Source: Selenomonas sp. AE3005 | Lineage (GTDB): Bacteria > Bacillota > Negativicutes > Selenomonadales > Selenomonadaceae | NCBI RefSeq assembly: GCF_905233635.1 | Contig: NZ_CAJODG010000058.1 | Coordinates: 3,592 to 15,333 of the forward strand | Direction: 5' to 3' | Length of the DNA: 11,742 bases | In this document: positions 7,452 to 11,742 of the stretch, in pieces | Layout: the number at the start of each line of letters is the position of its first letter | How positions within the stretch are numbered: the stretch's first letter is position 1 | The notes under the pieces: model-generated | Databases searched by the model: none | Told to the model about the DNA's origin: nothing | Seen by the model: only the letters and a program-made list of their open reading frames with translations | Translations under genes and position numbers: made by a program

Positions 7452-8585
7452 TTACTTTATACAGATAATATGCTGTATAATACGGCATAACAGCTCATAA
7501 CGGGGAATGATGGTATCTATTTCCAAATACTCATTTTCACTATGAGCACCGCCGCCCACCGGCCCCAGGCCGTCGATGGTCGGCGTGCCGGCAGCAGCGG
7601 CAAAACTGCCATCTGAACCACCGCCGCTGGCCATCCAGCCAAATTCCACACCGATTTCCTGACCGATATCGTCAATACTGCGGCAAAGTGCCATAGTTTT
7701 TTCCGTGGGGAGCATCGGCGGTCTGGTGATGCCGCCCTCCACCTCAGCCAGCGTTCCCTCCACATGTGGATGGGCTTGCAGGCTTCTCATCAGCCCTGCC
7801 ACGCGCTCGCTTTCTGCAGCGTCATAGTAGCGCACATCCACCGCAGCTCCGGCTTGTCCTGGTACAGCACTGATACCCGTGCCGCCCCACACCTTCCCCA
7901 CATTTACAGTTGTTTCCTTGCTGAGATCCGTGGCCGCCTGCAGGGCAATAATCCAATGTGCCAGCTCCTCAACAGCATTTCGCCCCGTTTGGTAGTCCAC
8001 ACCAGCATGTGCCGCTACGCCTTTAATATTTATATGATACCGGGCTATCCCTTTGCGCTTATAAACCAGATTTCCATTAGCCCGGCCGGCCTCCAAGGCC
8101 AGCACATAACGGCTCTTTCTGGCTAAATTCGTAGAATAAGCCGCCGAATACCGCGAGCTTATCCCTTCATGGTCACTGTTCAGAAACACACATACGGCAG
8201 CATCAGCCAGCGCCCCTCTTTCCTGCAGGTTGGCCAACGCATAAAAACCACTTAACAGGCCAGCCTTGCAGTCAATAACACCTGGCCCATAGGCGCGGTT
8301 TCCCTCTATTCTAAAGGGACGTTTAGCCGCGGTTCCCAACGGAAAAACCGTATCCATGTGCGCCAGCAGCAGTACATCGTATTTTTCTGCCTCCCTGTTG
8401 ACAATCCGCAGGCAAGGCCCGATAGACGGTGCCAGGCTGACCTCTTCCACCAGCCAGCCCAGGGATTTATACTTATCCTTCATAAAAGCAGCAATTTTGC
8501 CAGCGCCCTCCGGTTCCGAGGATACGCTGTCAATATTGACCAGCCTGGCCAGCTCGTCCAGAAAACGCTGTTTATCCAGCTCCAT
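7452..8585 (-). CDS. M20 metallopeptidase-type hydrolase (carboxypeptidase G2-like) with altered catalytic motif
   Basis: This is a 377-residue cytoplasmic protein with no signal peptide. It aligns well with the carboxypeptidase G2 group of family M20, which removes glutamate or other amino acids from N-acyl or peptide substrates using two zinc ions. Recognisable residues are H76 and D78 (AHMDT), bridging D105 (GPGVIDCKAG), E140, E165 (ALEAG), H193 in the dimerisation-domain AAHAG motif, and H348 (GGAHSENEY). The usual Glu-Glu pair reads D138-H139-E140, so the catalytic general base (E175 in CPG2) is replaced by His; the codons gac-cat-gaa confirm it. The lid domain is about 178-290. AGGAGG nine bases upstream supports the ATG. 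It is the first gene of the operon with the DcuC-like carrier and porin. It may have reduced or changed activity. Confidence 0.88.
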   Translation of the reverse strand: MELDKQRFLDELARLVNIDSVSSEPEGAGKIAAFMKDKYKSLGWLVEEVSLAPSIGPCLRIVNREAEKYDVLLLAHMDTVFPLGTAAKRPFRIEGNRAYGPGVIDCKAGLLSGFYALANLQERGALADAAVCVFLNSDHEGISSRYSAAYSTNLARKSRYVLALEAGRANGNLVYKRKGIARYHINIKGVAAHAGVDYQTGRNAVEELAHWIIALQAATDLSKETTVNVGKVWGGTGISAVPGQAGAAVDVRYYDAAESERVAGLMRSLQAHPHVEGTLAEVEGGITRPPMLPTEKTMALCRSIDDIGQEIGVEFGWMASGGGSDGSFAAAAGTPTIDGLGPVGGGAHSENEYLEIDTIIPRYELLCRIIQHIICIK

Positions 8586-8644
8586 AATTAACTACCTCCT
8601 GTAAAATTTTAGCTTATGCAATTCTATGCCATAGCCACGACTTT

Positions 8645-8673
8645 ATCATAAAGGCTTTGATATTAAATGTAAA
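8645..8673 (-). promoter_or_regulatory. Promoter of the M20-transporter-porin operon
   Basis: Reading the minus strand, a -35 TTTACA (8668-8673) and a -10 TATGAT (8645-8650) are separated by exactly 17 bases. Each hexamer differs from consensus at one position. The predicted start point is near 8638, giving a leader of about 50 bases before the M20 ATG at 8585. Confidence 0.6.
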
Positions 8674-8694
8674 ATTCGCAATTCTTCTAATTTT

Positions 8695-8709
8695 ATTAGC
8701 CAATCTAAT
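8695..8709. promoter_or_regulatory. LysR-type binding box between divergent promoters
   Basis: ATTAG-N5-CTAAT is a perfect inverted repeat containing the T-N11-A signature of LysR-type regulators (T8696 and A8708). Its centre (8702) lies about 64 bases upstream of the predicted start of the M20 operon, the classic position of the recognition site. Its last base overlaps the -35 box of the regulator gene, which fits autorepression. This is inference from sequence and position. Confidence 0.55.
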
Positions 8710-8739
8710 TGGACAAAATCTGACAAAACAGTATATAAT
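8709..8739 (+). promoter_or_regulatory. Promoter of the LysR-type regulator gene
   Basis: A -35-like TTGGAC (8709-8714, or TGGACA at 8710-8715) and a perfect -10 TATAAT (8734-8739) are 18-19 bases apart. The -10 box ends 38 bases before the regulator start codon. Confidence 0.55.
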
Positions 8740-8777
8740 GAGTGCGAACTTGAAAAAAAGCAGAAAGGTGATACGTC

Positions 8778-9683
8778 ATGCTCTTGCGGCAAATACAATA
8801 TTTTATGGCAGTAGCAGAATCACATCATTTTACCAAAGCTGCCAAACAACTCTTTGTCTCCCAATCAGCACTATCTCAGCAAATAAACAAGCTGGAGGAC
8901 GATTTAGGCGTAAAACTGCTCGACCGTATTTCGCATCCCATTACCCTGACACCTGCCGGCGAGGAATTTTACCGCTGCGCCAAAAAGATTATTTCCGATA
9001 TAAACCATCTCGAGCTGCAAATGCAGCACTACGCTCATGACAATCAAGGCACGCTGCACCTTGGTGTAATTACTGGTCTGGGCAAACTTCCCCTCACGGA
9101 TATACTTTCCAAGTTTAATACGGAAATATCCCCACAAATGCAGTTTTCCCTGACCAATTGCCTTAGCAAAAAACTCTGCCATATGCTGGGTAATCATGAA
9201 ATAGACATTGCCATCATGGCTGTACCCGATGATTTTCCCACAGACGAGTTTGAGCTGTTTTCCCTGCAGCATGAGCCCTTTCTGGTCATTCTGCCGGCTG
9301 GCCATCCGCTGACATGTCAAACGCAAATAAGCCTGCAGGAACTGCAGGCCGAGAATTTCATTTTTCCTACGTCAGAAAATGTTTCCTATGATGTTTTTAT
9401 GGCAGCCTGTCAAAAAGCCGGTTTCACGCCTAATATCGTCACCTACTGCAACAGTCCAGGCCAACGCATTGACCTAGTCCAATCAGGTCTGGGCGTCAGC
9501 CTGATATCCACGAGTGGCTTTGCGTATTTCAATAATCATGCAGATGTTGTCCCGCTGCCCTTAAGCGTGCCACTCTACAAACATATCGCCATGGTACGGC
9601 GGAAAGACAATAACCATCTGCCATTGGTTGCAAAATTTTGGGAGTATATCCGCACCAACTATGGACAGGAAACTGTTGGTTGA
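8778..9683 (+). CDS. LysR-type transcriptional regulator
   Basis: This 301-residue protein is a DNA-binding regulator of the LysR family. Residues 1-60 form the winged helix-turn-helix, with the typical FTKAAKQLFVSQSALSQQI pattern, the following KLEDDLGVKLLDR segment and LTPAGEEFY. A linker helix follows (about 60-88). The effector-binding domain (about 90-295) has the family's IDIAIM, LPAGHPL and QSGLGVSLI-type signatures. AAAGGTGA at 8764-8771 supports the ATG. Transcription diverges from the M20-transporter-porin operon across 192 bases holding a T-N11-A box, so it most likely controls that operon and itself, perhaps in response to the transported compound. The effector cannot be named from sequence. 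Confidence 0.93.
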   Translation: MLLRQIQYFMAVAESHHFTKAAKQLFVSQSALSQQINKLEDDLGVKLLDRISHPITLTPAGEEFYRCAKKIISDINHLELQMQHYAHDNQGTLHLGVITGLGKLPLTDILSKFNTEISPQMQFSLTNCLSKKLCHMLGNHEIDIAIMAVPDDFPTDEFELFSLQHEPFLVILPAGHPLTCQTQISLQELQAENFIFPTSENVSYDVFMAACQKAGFTPNIVTYCNSPGQRIDLVQSGLGVSLISTSGFAYFNNHADVVPLPLSVPLYKHIAMVRRKDNNHLPLVAKFWEYIRTNYGQETVG

Positions 9684-9742
9684 AATCTTTCTGTCTCATA
9701 GCAGGATATCATTATTTATCACCCTTGAAAGGAGTGCTTTTT

Positions 9743-10651
9743 ATGAAAAAACCTTCTCTATTTATGGGGCTGCTATGCCTGCTGGCCTGCCTGTTACTGC
9801 CCCTGGGCGCGGTTCAGGCACAAAGCTCACAACTGCCGGCCGGCTTAAGCAGTTTCTCCCTGCCCGAACCAGCCGGCGTCACCGCTGATCCCCTAAAGGT
9901 GTATACCTACAAACCAGCCGCCTGGCAGGACGGCCGCCCCATCGTCGTCGTTTTTCATGGTTTAAAACGCAATGCCGAAGAGTACTGTCAGGGCTGGAAG
10001 GAATATGCGGAAAAACATAATTTCCTCATCGCCTGCCCGGAATTCACCGAAAGTAAATTCCCCGGTGTACGCTATTATAATTTTGGTAATGTTATTGATA
10101 ATGACAATACCGGCGGCAACGTTCAGCCAAAAAGCAAATGGATTTTCCCGGTCATTGACAACATTATCAAAGCCACCAAGCAGCAGGCCGGTACGAAAAA
10201 GAGCAAAGTCATTATCTTTGCCCATTCAGCCGGAGCCCAGCTCGTACATCGCTATGTCCTGCTGAATAAGCGTACTGCGGCTGACCTCATTATTGCTGCT
10301 AATTCCGGCTGGTACACTATGCCTGATGAAAATATCTCCTACTCCTACGGCATGAAAGAACTGACACCTGCCAAAAAAGATTTCCGTAATGCTTTCGCCA
10401 AGCCTGTTGTCATTCTGCTAGGCGAGAAAGATACTGTCCGTTCCAAAGTCCTGCGTAAAACACCTGAGGCCGACGCCCAGGGACAAAATCGCCTGGAACG
10501 CGGCCGTAATTTCTATAACCAGGCACAGCAAAAGGCCGCCAGTCTGGGCCTGCCATTCAACTGGCAGCTTATCACGGTTCCCGGCGTTGGTCATGATGGT
10601 ACAGGCATGGCCAAGGGAGCAATCCCCCTTATCGAATCTCTTGCCCGGTAA
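9743..10651 (+). CDS. Secreted alpha/beta hydrolase (PHB depolymerase/esterase-like)
   Basis: This is a 302-residue exported alpha/beta-hydrolase. A signal peptide covers about residues 1-26 (MKKPSLFM... ending AVQA). Residues 67-75 (VVVFHGLKR) resemble the strand and oxyanion loop of polyhydroxybutyrate depolymerase/feruloyl-esterase-like enzymes. The nucleophile elbow is AHSAG with S162 (the first Gly of GxSxG is Ala), the likely acid is D230 in LGEKD, and the likely base is H284 in GVGHDG. It would act in the periplasm or outside; the substrate is unknown. The reading frame is open further upstream to 9638 inside the regulator gene. The ATG at 9743 is chosen because AAAGGAG (9728-9734) precedes it by eight bases and it begins a proper signal peptide. 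It starts 59 bases after the regulator stop with no terminator between, so read-through is possible. Confidence 0.85.
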   Translation: MKKPSLFMGLLCLLACLLLPLGAVQAQSSQLPAGLSSFSLPEPAGVTADPLKVYTYKPAAWQDGRPIVVVFHGLKRNAEEYCQGWKEYAEKHNFLIACPEFTESKFPGVRYYNFGNVIDNDNTGGNVQPKSKWIFPVIDNIIKATKQQAGTKKSKVIIFAHSAGAQLVHRYVLLNKRTAADLIIAANSGWYTMPDENISYSYGMKELTPAKKDFRNAFAKPVVILLGEKDTVRSKVLRKTPEADAQGQNRLERGRNFYNQAQQKAASLGLPFNWQLITVPGVGHDGTGMAKGAIPLIESLAR

Positions 10652-10673
10652 GAACATATAAATCCCCACAGGA

Positions 10674-10712
10674 AAAGCCCTGCAAGCACAAACTTGCAGG
10701 GCTTTGATTTTT
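10674..10712 (+). terminator. Rho-independent terminator after the alpha/beta hydrolase
   Basis: A perfect 13-bp stem (AAAGCCCTGCAAG at 10674-10686 with 10693-10705) has a six-base CACAAA loop and is followed by GATTTTT. It starts 22 bases after the hydrolase stop. On the minus strand the stem is followed by TTTTCC, so it may also stop transcription coming from the racemase gene. Confidence 0.88.
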
Positions 10713-10718
10713 CTCCCT

Positions 10719-10828
10719 TTATAACGCCGTTGTTCCAGTTTTGCCATAGGCAAAACTTCCTCTTGGCGTTTCAACGAGGCGGGAGATATGCTCGCCGCCT
10801 GTTTTGGTATTCGTTTGCCTCGTTATAA
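10719..10828. repeat. Foldable intergenic segment with nested inverted repeats
   Basis: Between two convergent genes, terminal arms TTATAACG (10719-10726) and CGTTATAA (10821-10828) are perfect inverted repeats. Inside are two arms. The left arm pairs AACGCC (10723-10728) with GGCGTT (10765-10770) around a perfect 9-bp hairpin (10737-10745 with 10749-10757, loop ATA). The right arm pairs AACGAGGC (10773-10780) with GCCTCGTT (10817-10824) and, in part as an alternative, GGCGGGAG (10778-10785) with 10791-10799 around one bulged base. Outer and inner pairings compete. It could be a small MITE-like repeat, a structured RNA or an elaborate 3' region of the racemase transcript. No long reading frame is evident. 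Confidence 0.55.
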
Positions 10829-10831
10829 TAC

Positions 10832-11524
10832 TTAGTCTTTATCTGCCTTGGCGTATTTAACCGCCGCCTTGGCCAGTTCTTCTGTCGAATCGATGAAGTC
10901 GCCCTGTAAATTGTACATGGATACAGCTACAGGCACTTCCGTACAGCCCAGAATAAACGCCTCCGCACCATCATGCTGCATATCCTGCAGCAACTGACAC
11001 ACTGCGCTCGTATCATAAGCGTCATTATTGGCTTTTACACCATCATATATCAAATCATCAATCAAATGCTGTTTATCTGCCGCTGGAGCTATGCACGTTA
11101 TCCCCTTTGCTGATAACGCCTTTTGGTACAGGCCTGTACGTATGGTACCACTGGTCGCCAGCATCCCCACAGATTTACAGCCTTTAGCCAGCACGCTGTC
11201 TGCTGCTGTCTCGATAATGGACAGTACAGGTATTTTCACCTGCGGTGCCACCTCCGGCAGGAAATAATGTGCCGTATTGCAGGCAATAATAATGAAATCT
11301 GCGCCCCCGGCCTCCAGCCGCCGGGCGCTTTTCACCATAGCCGCCACCGGCGATTCCCCCTGCCCTAATATAGCCTTAGTCCGGTCAGGAATCTGCGGCG
11401 CATTGTCCACCAGCATTGGTATATGCTCCTGGTCGGTTTTGGCCGGAGTTGCCAGAATGATTTTTTTCATCAAATCCACTGTTGCCATGGGGCCCATACC
11501 GCCCATAATACCAATTGTTTTCAT
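10832..11524 (-). CDS. Aspartate/glutamate racemase family protein
   Basis: This 230-residue cytoplasmic enzyme of the PLP-independent Asp/Glu racemase family interconverts L- and D-amino acids with two cysteines. The N-terminus MKTIGIMGGMGPMAT is the typical aspartate-racemase opening. The first catalytic Cys is C82 in ACNTAH and the second is C194 in GCTEVP, at the ends of the two pseudo-symmetric halves. Length is usual for the family. A GTG nine bases further upstream is in frame but would directly abut the GAGGAG ribosome binding site; the ATG at 11524 is eight bases away from it and is preferred. The gene stands alone and is convergent with the hydrolase. The substrate could be Asp, Glu or another amino acid, and a cell-wall or catabolic role cannot be decided here. 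Confidence 0.9.
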   Translation of the reverse strand: MKTIGIMGGMGPMATVDLMKKIILATPAKTDQEHIPMLVDNAPQIPDRTKAILGQGESPVAAMVKSARRLEAGGADFIIIACNTAHYFLPEVAPQVKIPVLSIIETAADSVLAKGCKSVGMLATSGTIRTGLYQKALSAKGITCIAPAADKQHLIDDLIYDGVKANNDAYDTSAVCQLLQDMQHDGAEAFILGCTEVPVAVSMYNLQGDFIDSTEELAKAAVKYAKADKD

Positions 11525-11576
11525 ATCCCTCACTCCTCAACTGAATTATCAAATAATAGCAAATAATCTCAATAAA

Positions 11577-11605
11577 AGCATAACACAATGTAAAACTAAC
11601 TTCAA
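11577..11605 (-). promoter_or_regulatory. Probable promoter of the racemase gene
   Basis: On the minus strand, TTGAAG (11600-11605) and TATGCT (11577-11582) are separated by 17 bases. The predicted start is near 11570, leaving a leader of about 45 bases. The -10 box deviates from consensus at two positions, so this is a moderate match. Confidence 0.45.
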
Positions 11606-11643
11606 CTGCTGAAACACTAATGCAAAAATAAGCTACACAATTG

Positions 11644-11725
11644 TAAATTGCAGTTTATTGGTTAGTACGTGCTAAATTTATCCAGTTCATACGCTGCACG
11701 GGGTTCACGGGGAGTAATTTTTCTG
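11644..11725 (-). repeat. Right copy of the paired ~83-base upstream element
   Basis: The reverse complement of this block matches 166-248 at about 83% by hand alignment. It ends about 119 bases upstream of the racemase start codon, beyond the predicted racemase promoter. Here the central segment is closer to a palindrome (TTAGCACGTACTAA, one mismatched pair) than in the left copy. The homology fades just before the window end, so the outer boundary seems to lie near 11725. Confidence 0.7.
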
Positions 11726-11742
11726 TTTCCGCTAAACGACCC

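Noticed and set aside
9638..9742. N-terminal extension of the alpha/beta hydrolase starting inside the regulator gene
   Set aside because: The upstream start lacks a good ribosome binding site and would bury the signal peptide about 35 residues in; the ATG at 9743 has AAAGGAG at proper spacing.
10418..10774. A 118-codon minus-strand reading frame over the hydrolase 3' end
   Set aside because: It runs through the terminator and the hydrolase coding region and has no family resemblance; it is a shadow frame.
166..11725. The paired element as terminal inverted repeats of one 11.5-kb transposon or genomic island
   Set aside because: The enclosed genes are housekeeping or metabolic, no transposase or integrase is present, and the copies are too diverged for recent transposon ends.

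Overview
The window looks like chromosome from a diderm Firmicute of the class Negativicutes, probably a Selenomonas-like organism. The main reason is the gene at 4763-6046. It encodes a signal peptide, one S-layer homology (SLH) domain, a short coiled coil and a porin-like beta-barrel ending in an aromatic residue, which is the OmpM-type architecture characteristic of this class. Strong AGGAGG-type ribosome binding sites and roughly even base composition fit. No rRNA, tRNA, CRISPR array, insertion sequence or phage gene was seen.

Layout, left to right. (1) 1-356 has no convincing gene but is rich in inverted repeats and carries one copy of an ~83-base element. (2) 357-4702 is the sbcDC operon, encoding the Mre11/Rad50-like nuclease that opens DNA hairpins and processes ends; it closes with a strong hairpin. 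(3) 4763-8585, all on the minus strand, is a compact three-gene operon: an M20 metallopeptidase-type hydrolase, a DcuC-family carboxylate transporter and the SLH porin. (4) A LysR-type regulator (8778-9683) is divergent from that operon, and the shared 192-base gap holds two back-to-back promoters and a LysR-type box. (5) A secreted alpha/beta hydrolase follows at 9743-10651 and ends in a clear terminator. (6) A foldable intergenic segment (10719-10828) separates it from a convergent Asp/Glu-type racemase (10832-11524, minus). (7) The right edge holds a second copy of the ~83-base element, inverted relative to the first but in the same orientation and at a similar distance relative to its downstream gene.

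How the genes may work together (inference): the porin, DcuC-like carrier and M20 hydrolase form an outer membrane-to-cytoplasm route for a small carboxylate-bearing substrate, controlled by the divergent LysR regulator. The arrangement resembles the E. coli abgR/abgABT locus for p-aminobenzoyl-glutamate, but with a DcuC-type carrier and an outer-membrane porin. The M20 protein has His where this family normally has its catalytic Glu, so its chemistry is uncertain. The most unusual observations are this operon, that substitution, the paired upstream element and the structured intergenic segment.
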